Shown here: one piece after another, positions 1 through 11,010 of the stretch
Layout: the number at the start of each line of letters is the position of its first letter
Position numbering within the stretch: the first letter of the stretch is position 1
Source of the DNA: Pohlia nutans
Taxonomy: Eukaryota > Streptophyta > Bryopsida > Bryales > Mniaceae
NCBI GenBank assembly: GCA_022496805.1
Contig: CM040093.1
Span: 4,218,501-4,282,500, forward strand
Direction: 5' to 3'
Length of the DNA: 64,000 nucleotides
The notes under the pieces: model-generated
The model's database searches: none
What the model saw: the letters and a program-made list of their open reading frames with translations, nothing else
What the model was told of the DNA's origin: nothing
Translations under genes and position numbers: made by a program

Positions 1-3000
1 TTCTCAAGTCGATCTACTTCACAGCCAACTGCCGACACCACTTCCTCACCTGCGCAATTAAAGATTGGCAACCTGGATGAGAACTGAAGGATAAAGAATG
101 AAACCAAAATTGAATCACATCTCGTGATCAGCTCTCCTCAAGCTTCCAACAGGTAATCGAAGGATAAAGAAAGAAAATTTAATATACAGTGTCAAACTCA
201 TCAGCCTGCTCAAGACACCAGCAGTCAATTAAACCCAAACCCGCATTTCTTAGAGACAAGCCTGTTGACGAGCAATTAAGATGTATCTGATAAAAAATTA
301 TGTGCTGAATATTAGACTTCGACTAACATCCACGCATAATTTTTATTACAATCCAGAGGAATATTTCCAGGGCCAACTGCTTGTGGGCCAATTCCATAAC
401 TGTTTGTCTTCTTACCGTACTCAGCTAGCACCCGGTCAAGAACACTACCATCGGGATTATTCACAGCCTTCCGAAACTGCGCAGAGCAAGAAAACTGGAT
501 ATTATTACATGAAGCTTAAACATAACCATCCCTCATTCAAAACAAGATGAATCAGGACAGTCACCTGAAAATTAAAACCCTGCAGTGGTCATTGGAAACA
601 GAGGTATTTTTCAGGAAATTTGGTAGCTATCGAAAACAATGACATTCTAGATAATCACACTCAAAAAGAGAAGTTGTCTCGAGACCATACTTCTTGCATC
701 CAGGTGTCGCGACCGGCACGTTGCAAGTAGTTTTGTACAATTACCACACCATTAAAATCTGTAAACATTTTCAAGCACAAGATTTAATGACATCAGTTCC
801 CATAACAGAAAGCATATGCACCTTTCTGATTAGTACCTTCAGTGGCAGCGCTTTGAACAGTGGCATCAACGAACACACGACAGTGCTATGCTAGAATTTC
901 AAGAGGCATACACAGCGCGTCAGGATTTATTTATTTTTAAATCATAACCAAAAAAATAAAAGATAAGAGAGGGGGCATACCAATCTCAGCTTTAAATCTG
1001 TACTCTCCAGGTCCAATCACTTCACTTTTACAATCATACAGTCCTTCAACAACCTGCACAAAAAGAATATACCTGCTCTTAGAACGGCCATCAAATCTGC
1101 AGTCAAATATCTCATAGAACGTTTTTGGAGTCAATCCTGTTACAAAAAATGGAATTAAGTGCCACGTGAATTAAGCTACAAATTTTGCAAATCACCAGAA
1201 ATTCTAGTTACACAAGACAAGTTGCCCGTGTCAAAAAAAACTGAGTAGTGGCGACAATAAATCAGTGGCGCAGACAACACAACTAACTCCATGGATGATT
1301 TTCGCTTTCCGATACCGGTATACTTATAGCAGCTGAAAGTCTCATGGAATCATGAAAGGGGGGTAAACAAACATGCGTACCGGATCAGCAATGAGAAGGT
1401 TAATTATGCGCCGCATCTCAACATCATCGATGGATCGCCCAAGCAATGCTTGTCTATTCCGCTGAATCAGAAATATTGCAACCTGCACACAGAGCACGAC
1501 TTACAGCTATTCAGGATAGTAGTGTAGAACCAATGTAGAACCACGGTAGTAGAATCTCATGAAAACATATCCTGCACGTGTGAGATGTCAAACATACAGG
1601 TACTGTAGAACTTCCAAAAACGAATATCAGAAGAGAGATGCAACCTTCATGAGCTACTGTACTGTACTGCTACAATGAAGGGGTCCTTAATTCCGTCCTT
1701 ACCACACCGAGCAAATTGCCCACAAGTATCGAGCCAATCGGATCCCACATCGGATTTCCGGTTATCTCGGCAGCCGCAAGAGCAATAGCAGCGATTACCA
1801 ACCCCGCACACGCTGCTCCATCCTGTTGATATAATAACAAGACAGATCTCTCTCAAATTAAAGACTACTTAATTCCGGCACCATAGATGCCCTCACTATC
1901 CCAGTCAACATAGCAGGCATGAATCAACCAACATCCGATATATACGCACCAGCATCGCAATAATACTTTGGCCAAAAACAGGGAGAACTTCAAAACATCC
2001 ATCACAAGTTAACTGTATAGAAGTTATTTTGAGACGCAGAATTTAACCTCCATTAAAACAGCAACGGAAGTTGGGTCATGACCACGCCAAAGGTAATCTC
2101 GAAGAGACATGCCTTCGGAAGCAGCTCCCTTCATTACGGCACCATACGCAACATATAGCGACGCTCCTGGAAAAAAGAAGCCAAAAAAGTTCTAAGGAAG
2201 ATTCATCAAAAAGCTACAGGTAGATCACCTGATTTTGGATCATGAACCTTGGGACAAGCTAGACGGTTATTAAAATAACCATGCTTCGGGACAACTAAAC
2301 TAGATGAGCATCCTAAGAACTGGACAAAAGAACACAGACTCACCTTCCATGACCATCGATCCAGCAATAACCGAAGCTGCTATCATTACATTTGACAGGG
2401 GCTGCAATCAGAAAACGTTAAAATTCATGTAAGTGGCGCTATGTTAAGCACTATCAATCAAAACTTACTGCTATTCGACCGTTCTGAAAAAGTTTGTCGA
2501 GAAGCTGAAACCGCATGAACAGATTAAATATTTGGATAATTCAATATCGCAGATTGAGAGCACCAAAACGACATGAAAAAACTAATAAATACCTCAGCAG
2601 TCGCCAGATTCTGCACGCCATGTACAATGGTTGCACCACAGCCCAAGCAAAAGATGCCAACAGCTGAAATTAGTGACCACACAAACCGCTCTTTGGAGTA
2701 ACCATACCTGCGATAACATTGACCAGTATATAAGATATCACGGAGTTTTATAAGAGACCATTGGCTAAAGACAATACTCACGTAGTACTTCATTTTCTCA
2801 GCGGTTCATCATTCCAAACAAAATTTGTCCAAGTAGCCAAACCGCCGTCTGTCTCCCTAATTTTTACTGCATTGAGATTTAACTGCAGTTTCAATTCTTT
2901 ATGAACTCTCTGAACCATAGAAGGGAAGGTTACGAGCCGTACGGATGAAGGGCATCTGGGGCACGACGCGAGCTGATTAAGCCATATGCAAGCAAACCCT

Positions 3001-4734
3001 GACACATGAAATGTAACAGTAAGAGAAAGCCACCTATACGCATAATGAGGCTCTATACGCTATAGGTAACAGCTATATATTACAGACCCTTCAGGTTTAG
3101 TTCCTAAAGAAAGAGGTTTGCATTAGAAATTAACCAATTGCAAATGACTACTAGTCTTACAAACACACGAAATCTGTCTGGAAGTCTGGACCTTGACTAG
3201 TGCCATCAAATCAGCAAGCTTAAAAAAAAACATACATTAGATGGTACCATCAACTACACGATGCCAGTACCTGGTTTGCCAAGTCTGCTAACGAATGGAT
3301 AGCCTCTGCCAGCATAACATGACTCGAAGTCATGAACCAAACCCCAACTTTCAGGGAGAGAACCAAAAAGTTGCACACGATTGCAACCACAACCGCCCTT
3401 TGACTGCACAAGCACGCGAATGTCAGTTTCGTTCAACACTAAAGCACTTTCATCTGCCACCAGAAGCTTTACCGGACATAAGTCACGATTGATGCCAAAG
3501 AAGATTATAATAAACTACAAGTCAGATATTGGCATTCAGTCAAACTCAAGAGGTTGGTTATTCGGACGTATTGAAAAGAAGAGAGATGATATAGATACAA
3601 CCTGTGGTCAACCACTTCAGGAGCTTTCGGTGTAACGCCCTGCGTGGCATCTGAGCTGTATACTTTCATGCCAGCCAAGTATATTGCACTACTTTGTCAG
3701 TCGTTGCTTGAACTAAGATGTTGCCATATATTTTAATATTCGGAAGACCATCAAACGCAACGTATTGACCTCATCATCCACGCAGTTCAGAATCTTACTA
3801 AACAGAATCCTAATCTTTAATGTAAGCAATAAGAATTTGGAAAACATCCATGTTATAGAGTCCGCACACAATGCATTGCTCTAGGAAGGATAGCACACTA
3901 TTAAGCCGCTACTATATACTCCATAGTACCAGTTGATGTTTCAAATATGATAGCAGGATAAGCGCCACTAACTATTCATAGATTTCTAAGAGTAAATCAA
4001 CCACCAGGGACAAGAGACTTACATCTATTGCACAGAGAAGGGCTTGGCATGATGCTGTTGAACAACTTGAGCCCAGATAAGTGCGGCCTAAACCCTCGTT
4101 GTTGTCGATTCAAATACAAGCGATTCCATTGCCGAGCAGTTTCTGCATTCTGTGGACTTCGTTCGTTCCAGTTCGGTTGTGGCTTCGTGTGCGATAATTT
4201 CACGTTGCTCCTGTAAAAGCTTTCCCCGCTGCGAGATACTTCAATTCCAATGTCCGTCCCAGCTGTTGATGATCTAGTTCCCTCTCCTTCTTCGGAATCC
4301 AGGAGAACGACTCTATCAACAGAAGTCCAGGCTGACTTGCCAGAAGTACAACCTTCACGACAATCGTCTCCATCGGAAAAACTAGAAACCACTGCCAAAC
4401 CGGAATTCCTCCTCACATTCAACAGTAATGCCCTTATATCAGGGGCAGGGCCAGATGTTGATGGCAACCAATGTGAAACGGAAACCGAACTCGGGACAAG
4501 ACATTGCAAATGACACGACCTCGAGAATGAGCTACATTTTGCCCTGTACTGCCCTGAACCACCGAGGCCATTGCCGAGTTTTCCGAGAAAAAAACTTGAG
4601 CATCGTTGTTGGAAGCTGTAGTCAAATACGACAGGCCCTTGCTCGGCTTCTAGGACAGTAACAACAGATGCATAATTTTGTTTCGGATTTCTAAAATGCG
4701 GCCAGGCTTTCCGACATACACTGACTTTCCGCAT
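1..4734 (-). CDS. MTPC4: Metal tolerance protein C4-like cation diffusion facilitator (SLC30A9/ZNT9 type), C-terminus cut by window edge
   Basis: Thirteen exons with consistent phases: 4734-4023, 3650-3602, 3403-3271, 2998-2943, 2707-2593, 2401-2344, 2166-2048, 1822-1703, 1482-1381, 1053-981, 758-691, 476-416 and 49-1 (continues off the window). About 571 residues are visible; roughly the last 25 are missing. The ATG at 4734 is the first in frame after an upstream stop, and the first ~240 residues are Arg/Ser-rich and poorly conserved, as in an organelle presequence. The CDF core follows: a membrane helix, HSLADLANQ (~290-298) with the metal-site H and D, YGYSKERFVWSLISAVGIF, DGAACAGL (~415), DPIGSILVGNLLG, ALLGRSIDD, then the C-terminal DCKSEVIGPGEYRFKAEI, DFNG and GEEVVSAVG blocks. 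The family (plant MTPC4, animal SLC30A9) moves Zn or similar cations. Residues 290-571 match the plant family closely; the mitochondrial or plastid location is inferred. No disruption is seen. Confidence 0.93.
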
Positions 4735-5608
4735 TGAAGGAGAAAAAACACAAGCCGTTGCAAACCGCTTCAAGCGCGTCTACGTCATCAACCTCGAATT
4801 AAACCAGCTCTCCAACAAAGCAATGTTTCCCTTCCACAATGTCAAAATCGCATAATTCAAATGAATTCTTGGCCCGAGCTCAAATGCAGGAATTGCTTAA
4901 TCACGTCACAAATTCTTCGCAACCTTCACTAGAAGATTCTCTCGCATTAAGTTACAGAATGGATCAAATCAATTTTAAACTCAACTGATTTCTATTGAAT
5001 CTAAAACCCTAAAACAGATCCGATTATCTCTCAGACAATCCCTGTAACCAAAAATTCATGAAAAATTGGAAATCTCTTCTGTAAAATGCACCAGAACTCG
5101 AAGAAACGATGAATCAAACGAAATCCTCAGCAAGACAATCAGGGCGGAGGAAAAACAATCTAAGAAGCTCGAAACTGAGCCAAAATTGAAGCGGAAAAAA
5201 CCAGTATGAAGAGGGCGGGGTGACGAAGGGGACGCAATATTTTTTACGCAGCGCCGGTGCTTGGAATTCGATCCGCTGCACCTGCGAAGACGATAGCAAC
5301 GCAGCTCTGCCAGGCAGGGCGACAAGGTCGTCACTCCTCAGGGAAGCATATGCTCTCGGGACACGGGGCGACTATTGGTCGGAAGCGGGGTTCCGTCGAT
5401 TCCATATCTTGCTACTGTTCTTCGTCCGCCGGCTGATTGATGCTTCGTCATGGCGACTGTGATGGTCGCCCACACTTCGTCCATTCTTTTTTTGTAACCG
5501 GATGAGAAGTACTTGGCTCTGTCTTTTAGGGCAAAGACTGAAAAGTTGGTCTGAAAAGTTCAATTTGCTGTCTACAACCCTTTTCACATTGACGCTTGTT
5601 AGGGCCTC
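4735..5608 (-). promoter_or_regulatory. 5' flank and probable leader/promoter of the MTPC4-like gene
   Basis: No convincing exon on either strand. It lies immediately upstream of the minus-strand start at 4734. Reading toward the gene there is a telo-box-like ACCCTA motif near 5005-5015 (on the plus strand AAAACCCTAAAAC), a motif common in plant promoters of constitutively expressed genes. Core promoter elements cannot be placed with confidence. Confidence 0.35.
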
Positions 5609-5728
5609 TACTAATAGAAAAGGTGGCACTCCTCAGGAAGATGCCTAAGCAAAATCATTATGCATGCGTGGAATTGGGCACTACTTACCTAGGCATCTCC
5701 CTCGGCAGTGCCACCTTTTCTACTAGTG
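5609..5728. mobile_element. 120-bp MITE with CACTA-like ends (TACTAATAGAAAA / TTTTCTACTAGTG)
   Basis: The left end (TACTAATAGAAAAGGTGGCA) and the reverse complement of the right end (CACTAGTAGAAAAGGTGGCA) match over about 40 bp with a few mismatches, so almost the whole element folds into one hairpin. CACTNGTAGAAAA-type ends are typical of CACTA-derived MITEs in plants. Flanking trinucleotides (CTC and TTC) are only a weak target duplication. It abuts the next element directly. Confidence 0.6.
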
Positions 5729-5730
5729 TT

Positions 5731-6181
5731 CTTTACACTAGAGGCGAGAAGCCGTGAAGAGAGAAATTTCAGCCAATGGGAGGCCTAAAAACCGAGAAGA
5801 CCAAAGAATGTCACTTTACACCTGAAATTTTTAGTTCAAGGGACAGAAGGAGGAGAAAATGTCATGGACAACACTTTTGTCCTTCGTGACAAGAAAAGTA
5901 GACATTTTTCAAGGCCCCCGGATTTTGCGTCAAGCCCACCTCAAGAGGTGGGTCTAACGCAAAATCCGGGGGGCCGTTTGGCCAAATTTCTCACAACCAA
6001 TCATTTTTTATTTTTAAAAAAATATGTAAGAACTTTATTTTTTTAAATTGGCACTTTATTTTGTGGCCCCTTCTCACTTTACACTATATTCAAAGGCCGT
6101 CAAGTTCAAAGGTTGGTTTCTCAAGGATGAACCATCGCCCTTGTGAGGTTTTCTCCACGGCTTCTCGCCTCTAGTGTAAAG
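5731..6181. mobile_element. 451-bp MITE with 31-bp terminal inverted repeats
   Basis: The terminal inverted repeats begin CTTTACACTAGAGGCGAGAA at 5731 and, reverse-complemented, at 6181; they differ by about one or two bases over 31 bp. The interior has no coding capacity and carries a near-perfect 63-bp hairpin (5913-5975). An AGGGCCT direct repeat lies at 5601-5607, before the neighbouring CACTA-like MITE, and again at 6182-6188. It may be the target duplication of a composite 5608-6181 insertion. Superfamily not recognised. Confidence 0.6.
5913..5975. repeat. Perfect-stem hairpin, arms ~30 bp, 2-bp loop
   Basis: GGCCCCCGGATTTTGCGT at 5913 is answered by ACGCAAAATCCGGGGGGCC ending at 5975, with CCCACCTC and GAGGTGGG at the centre. 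The only mismatches are near CAAG/CTAA and one extra G. It is GC-rich within AT-rich surroundings and sits inside the 5731-6181 element. Confidence 0.85.
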
Positions 6182-6306
6182 AGGGCCTTAGTTTCCTTCT
6201 TCATCTATTGAACATTTTCATTCATCCGTGACTGTTGAGAGGACATGCGAACAACAACAATGGGAGATAGTACTATTATGCTACTTACATAGCATAATAG
6301 TAGAGC

Positions 6307-6686
6307 TGTTAGGGACACAAGAATGCCCAACAAGAGATCAAGAACTAGAAGCAAGAACTGACAAGAAACTCGGATTAACAGAATGAGTACACGATCAACA
6401 CCAAGAGAGGTGAGCTAGAACTCCAAGAAGTGCGTTGTCGAGACTGAAGAACTCTTCAGCCTCGACTCCTAAATATACTTCTAGAACTAGGAAGCTTCTA
6501 GAACTTTTGCCAACTCGGATGTTTCTAGAAGAAGTTCTACCAACTACCATTGGAGACTTCTAGAAGGTTCTAAAAACTTGTTTCAAGAATGTTCTAGAGA
6601 CTTCATTTTAGAATGTTCTAGAGACTTGTTTCTAGAAAGTTCTAGAAACTTGTCTCTAGAAGGTTCTAAAGACTATGTCCCTAACA
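6307..6686. mobile_element. Solo LTR of a retrotransposon, 380 bp, with 5-bp target duplication
   Basis: Starts TGTTAGGGACA and ends TGTCCCTAACA, the TG...CA ends of an LTR with an 11-bp inverted terminal match. It is flanked by AGAGC at 6302-6306 and again at 6687-6691, a 5-bp target-site duplication. No internal retrotransposon genes are present, so this is a solo LTR left by recombination. The second half (about 6465-6670) is an imperfect tandem array built on TTCTAGAA palindromes. It is inserted inside an older repeat that also exists uninterrupted near 10.0-10.1 kb. Confidence 0.85.
6465..6670. repeat. Imperfect ~25-bp tandem array of TTCTAGAA palindromes inside the solo LTR
   Basis: Repeated blocks of the form GTTCTAGAGACTTGTTTCTA are seen. 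Each TTCTAGAA fits the nTTCnnGAAn half-site arrangement of heat-shock elements. Function is not shown; it may simply be the LTR promoter's repeat structure. Confidence 0.7.
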
Positions 6687-6689
6687 AGA

Positions 6690-7330
6690 GCAATGAGAGC
6701 TAAACACCTTTTTGCAATGGGATCACAGTCTAATTACGATCAGAAACTAAGTTTACATGGCAATGATAGAATAATCCCATTACACTGCTCTATTATGTTA
6801 TGTAGACAATGAATGGTGAACAGGGGGTTTTTTCTAACCTAAAGAGATAGATAGAAACTTCGGTTGTCTTTCGAGGCTAGAGAGAATAAAGTGTATGTTT
6901 GTCAGTCTCAAGGAGGTAGGACGGGGTTGGTTGGTTGTTACAACTCTCCTACATATGATAACTCAGTAGCAACACCAAGTCATGTATATCACATTATTGC
7001 TCAAACGGATTCAACGGAAATCGAATTTGGACCATATAATTGCGATACATAGTCCTTCACAAATCAACCGAAGAACTCATGACTTGGCAATATTACAACG
7101 CATCAAAATCATTATTTTACCAGACATCTACCCAATCACTAGTTCATGATTATTTTTTATTGGTTACTAGTCTCTGGAGTGTTTAATCTCGCAAGGGGAG
7201 AGTAGTTTCATACCAATGGCTCTTTGTCTGGTGAACATTGGGTCATTGTCATTATGAACAGACATTTTCACGCCGGCTTCAAAAGAAGACCCCAGCTTCT
7301 ATCTATCTGTCTATTCGTCCCACCAATGAA
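6690..7330 (+). repeat. Two repeat segments also present, inverted, at 9880-10740
   Basis: Segment 6690-6800 matches the reverse complement of about 9880-10093 (shared GATCCCATTGCAAAA and CTCATTGCTCT-type blocks). Segment 7140-7330 matches the reverse complement of about 10552-10740 (shared GGCGTGAA...TGTCTGTTC, CTAGTAACCA). Segments 6845-6905 and 7255-7315 also resemble each other as inverted copies (AGATAGATAGAA), so they may be terminal repeats of one element. No transposase is visible. Confidence 0.6.
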
Positions 7331-7339
7331 TAGTGCCTA

Positions 7340-8180
7340 CCAGACAAAGAGATTAATCTAAAGACCAGTGGCTACCGTGCAAGAAGACATGGAAATTTGT
7401 TAACGAATATGAATTGCAAATCATTTGTTTCCCTTTCTTTTTTTTTTCTTTTTTTTTTTACTGATGTACTAAAGCTTTGTGAAAAGAAAGAAAAAATATG
7501 TAAATTTATGCAAGTCGTTGTATTTCAGATGCAACATTATTATTTTCAAAGGTTTTTTTCTTTTTCTTTTTTTCTTTGCAACAACCATCATCACATGAGA
7601 AATCCAACAAATCACCATGAATAACAAAAAAAAATTGAACAAATCACAATACAAACAACTCTTATGGAATTGCAGAGTTTGGACTTTATAAAGCCTAAAA
7701 CGAAGAAGATTTGTCCATCGTCTACACTATGACTATGACCCCAAAATTCACTTACGCAGGTGGCCGGAAAATACAATCCCGTAAATTGCGGAGAGAAATA
7801 AATTGAGCTGGTCCACGTCAGCACTGAGGGGGTGACAAGGATGAACCACAACGATGAAGAGCGTCTGGTCTGCTTCCGATGAGCGTCTGTTTCCGTCTGC
7901 TTCAGATGAACCCTAAACCCTCCTTTTCTTTTCATTTGCATTTGGTGAGGGAAGTTGTGTTTGCAGGTCGCGTGGTTTCGAGGTTGCGTTTCGTTGAAGC
8001 TCTTCATTTGCTAAAAGGAGTTTGCTCTTCATTTTGCGAGATTTAATCTGTAAATTTGATCTGTAAGTTTGATCGAGTGAGCGGAGAAGGAGCGAGTTTT
8101 GATGGCAGGTTTTTAAGTGCGGCTTGCCCTTCGCCCTCGCCCTTCTTAAGGTCCGATCATTCCCCTTCATTTTTTATTGT
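7340..8180. other. Spacer without a supported gene
   Basis: T-rich low-complexity DNA (7430-7660), then ordinary AT-rich sequence. Several short open frames overlap on both strands but none shows a recognisable motif or splice-consistent exon. It lies upstream of the decarboxylase remnant, and no exon for that gene's missing N-terminal part was found here. Confidence 0.4.
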
Positions 8181-8193
8181 AATAACCCTAATT

Positions 8194-8500
8194 TTAATTT
8201 GGTGTCCCTGAGCTCTTTCTTCATGGAGATGGATTTCTGGTATGAATGTGGTTCCTATTTAGGTTTAGTGTTAATCTTTACCTGTGCCAAATTGGTAGCT
8301 CTTTGTTCTCCTCATTCGTATCTGCTCCTTCGTGGATCCATAGTTTGAATCTCTTGTAACTGGCGTTAAGGAGAATTACAGTAGGAACTATTGATGACGC
8401 CGACCATGCAATACTGTTACATAACCCTAATTTGATGGGAGGTTTGTCCATAGCTTTCTTCATGGAGGTATATTTCTGGTATATCGCTGAGCTCGTGGCC
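8194..8500. repeat. ~70-bp direct duplication
   Basis: Copies at about 8194-8265 and 8424-8500 share AACCCTAATTT...TTCTTCATGGAG...TTTCTGGTAT in the same orientation. Local tandem duplication, no coding signal. Confidence 0.6.
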
Positions 8501-8688
8501 TTCATTAGGGTTAGATGTCCATACTATAGGCTATCTTTCTCCAGGGCCGAGCTTTGAAAAAAGGCGGGGCAGAACAACAGTCCTCCTCTGAAGTTTGGCC
8601 TGAGGAACGCCTGAAGTTCATAACCATATTTTCAGGGCTATCAGCTATTCATGAATTGTTTGTATGTGATTTTTTGTCCCCCTTCCAG

Positions 8689-9359
8689 CCAGGTTACTTG
8701 CAGAAATTGCTGCCTGAAAGTGCTCCAAAGGATCCCGAATCACTCGACGCTATTTTAACCGGTACCTGGCTTTACTTGAACCGCTTTAAAACCCTAAAAC
8801 ACCTTGAAGAAGGACGGTCTCATGTGTTTTTTTAATTTTTATAGCAAGTTTTCTTTTCTTCAATTTGTTAATTTGTTTTTTTGACCAGGCTCTTTCAATT
8901 GCATTGGTCTATGGTTTTTCTTGTCAACTGGGGAGATTGATGAAGCTTTAAACCCTAAAATACGAAGAAGGACATCGTGTTTTCTTTAATAGCAGTTTAG
9001 AGTAGGTTTTCTTTTCTTCAATTAAATTTGTTTTTTTGACCACGATGTAATATGTGGCTCTTTCAATTGTATTGGTCATTGATGAACTCAAATGGTTTTG
9101 TAAGGTTTAAACATTGAGCACTGAAGGTGATGATACTAGGGTTTGTTTTTTCTTGGAGATTGATTTTAGTATTGGTTGTTGATGTGTTGGTTGAGCAGAT
9201 GTGCAGAGCAAAATTGTGCCGGGAGTGACGCACTGGCAAAGCCCTAATTTCTTCGGCTATTACCCTTCCAATGGCAGCACTGCAGGATTTCTGGGGGAGA
9301 TGCTGAGTGGGGGCTTCAACATTGTGGGCTTCAGCTGGATTACCTCCCCTGCTGCCACA
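8689..9359 (+). pseudogene. Aromatic-L-amino-acid (tyrosine/tryptophan/phenylacetaldehyde-type) decarboxylase fragment, two exons only
   Basis: Exon 8689-8761 encodes PGYLQKLLPESAPKDPESLD followed by AILT, after a good acceptor (TTCCAG). Exon 9199-9359 continues in phase (D at the junction) with [39 protein letters not shown] and [14 protein letters not shown]. These blocks are diagnostic of group II PLP-dependent aromatic amino acid decarboxylases (N-terminal part, before the PLP lysine). Right after SPAAT the reading changes to AT-rich non-homologous sequence. The PLP-binding and C-terminal regions are absent from the window, and the first ~50 family residues were not found either. It is therefore a 5'- and 3'-truncated relic that cannot make an enzyme. 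Confidence 0.85.
8776..9080. repeat. ~140-bp direct duplication in the decarboxylase-remnant intron
   Basis: The stretches 8776-8935 and 8943-9080 repeat the same order of motifs: GCTTTAAA(A)CCCTAAAA, GAAGAAGGAC, TTTTCTTTTCTTCAAT, TTTTTTTGACCA and CTCTTTCAATTG, each with a few indels. Both lie between the two decarboxylase exons. Confidence 0.75.
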
Positions 9360-9369
9360 AATTTTTATT

Positions 9370-9880
9370 TTTACACGTGGATTTTGAGTATTTTCCGAAT
9401 TTTTTTTATATTTTTTAAATATTGATTTAAATTTTATTTTGACACGTGGCACCCCTCAAGGGGGTCCATGTGGCAGAAGAAAAATCAAAAAAATCAAATC
9501 TGAAATTTTCTCTGATTTTTTCCACCTGAGAGCGCCTCGTGACACTATGAGGCCAAAACACTATGAGACACACTTTCAATCATTTATTGCAGCATAACAC
9601 TCAGTAGCCTTCATACCCACTGCCTTTTCTTCATGCACTTTGTTCATCACTTTGAACTTTGAGCCTCTACTTGTCCACTTAGCTACTGATGAAGTATTAT
9701 TGGGTGTGGAATATCCCACACTATCTACTGTAGAGCCAAGGCAAAGACAATGCATGCTACTGAGTGTTATGGTGATTGTCATTTTTGCAAACTTAATGAA
9801 TTCATTCAAATTGTTGAACATCAAGCCATTGCTATCTATTTTCTCCGATATTTTGGTAATGAGGATTCCCCATTTTGGAT
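9370..9880. other. Spacer with no supported gene
   Basis: Begins with AT-rich DNA containing two ACACGTGG(C) motifs (about 9373 and 9441), which replaces the expected continuation of the decarboxylase gene. The rest (9560-9880) has a weak open frame on the minus strand that I do not recognise. Nothing else can be supported. Confidence 0.4.
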
Positions 9881-10740
9881 TTCATAGCATAATAGAGTAG
9901 TGCAATGGAGCACCCTTTTGAAAACTGGATCAAAAGACAATCTTCACTTAGACCCACTTTTTAAGTAATGAATGAATGCCATTTGTATTCCATGAATTTT
10001 GGGACTACCGTGTCATTGCCACATAAACTCAGTTTCTAATTGTAAACTAGATTGTGATCCCATTGCAAAAGGGTGTTGGCTCCCATTGCTCTATAATTAC
10101 GCTATGTTTCCTTGCCAGCTTTGTAGTGCAATTTTATTGTAAGTTTAAACCAGTGTTAAACTGGTATGGCTTCTTTCTACAGTGAAACCTTGGACAATGG
10201 TTCATTCTAAATACCCATTTGAGGTCCACCACTTCTCATAATGACTCCGTCTGATTTATTCATTTCATTGAGAACCGTGTCATACAAGTACAACACTATT
10301 TTACTAATTTTACTAGTGTCATACTAGTTTAAACAGACTATTTTACATATTTAATGAGGTGATAAGTGTCTTTTTCAAGCCTTGCAGCTATAGTGTCCTT
10401 GTTTTTCCCTTCTATCTTTTGTTTTACCAGTATTGTTAACTCCTAGGAAACTAAGTAACCAAATAGTAGTTGTTTTGTTGGTCAAACCTAATTTTGACCT
10501 TAAAGATGAAATTTCTTGCAAATACACCCAACTGAAAAAGTGAATTTTATCAGATAGATAGATAGAAACTCCAATCCTCAGATGAAGTCGGCGTGAATGA
10601 AGTGTCTGTTCGTGATGACAATGGTCCAATGTCCACTGGGCAAAGGGCCATTTGTGCAAAACTACTCTTCTCTTACAAGAATAGACACTTTAGTAACTAG
10701 TAACCAGTAAAAGTAACCATAAACTGTAATATGGTGTGAT
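9880..10740 (-). repeat. Repeat copies inverted relative to 6690-7330
   Basis: About 9880-10093 is the reverse complement of 6690-6800 plus the LTR-interrupted flank near 6240-6306, and 10552-10740 is the reverse complement of 7140-7330. Here the sequence ...CCCATTGCTCTATAATTACGC is uninterrupted, so it serves as the empty site for the solo LTR at 6307-6686. The order of the two segments is the same in both places while each is inverted, so this is not a single large palindrome. Confidence 0.6.
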
Positions 10741-10744
10741 ATCG

Positions 10745-11010
10745 GGTATATTGTGAGTTATGTTGTGGTTTGTGGTCGTCAAATTGTGAGTTCAATGGTT
10801 GGTTGGAGAGGAACTATATATTATGGTTTATGTGGTCCGGGTTCGATTCCCGATGGATCCGTTTGAGCAGTAGCGTGATGCATGATTTGGTGCTGCTAGT
10901 GAGTTATCATAGGCAGGAAAGTTGTACCAATCAACCGGCCCTGTTCCATCCCCCTGTGACAAGTGCTTGTACTGAGCGTTAAGTAAGAGAAATAAATAGT
11001 GGTTTGCACC
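10745..11010 (+). repeat. tRNA-derived SINE-like element
   Basis: Contains a strong Pol III B-box (GGTTCGATTCC, about 10841-10851) followed by CGATGGATCC, and an A-box-like GAGTTCAATGGTTGG about 50 bp upstream. No complete tRNA cloverleaf with a matching acceptor stem could be drawn, and a non-tRNA body follows. This is the arrangement of a plant SINE head and body rather than a working tRNA gene. Confidence 0.5.

Noticed and set aside
3254..3460. 68-residue minus-strand frame with Cys/Gly-rich peptide (SKGGCGCNRVQLFGSLPE)
   Set aside because: It is the wrong frame over an MTPC4 exon; the correct frame gives AVVVAIVCNFLVLSLK and MLAEAIHSLADLANQ with proper splice sites.
9576..9824. Copia-type retrotransposon gag/pol fragment on the minus strand
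   Set aside because: No zinc knuckle, protease or integrase motif; resemblance was only composition.
10770..10870. Functional tRNA gene
   Set aside because: The B-box is good but no acceptor stem or anticodon arm could be paired; a SINE head fits better.
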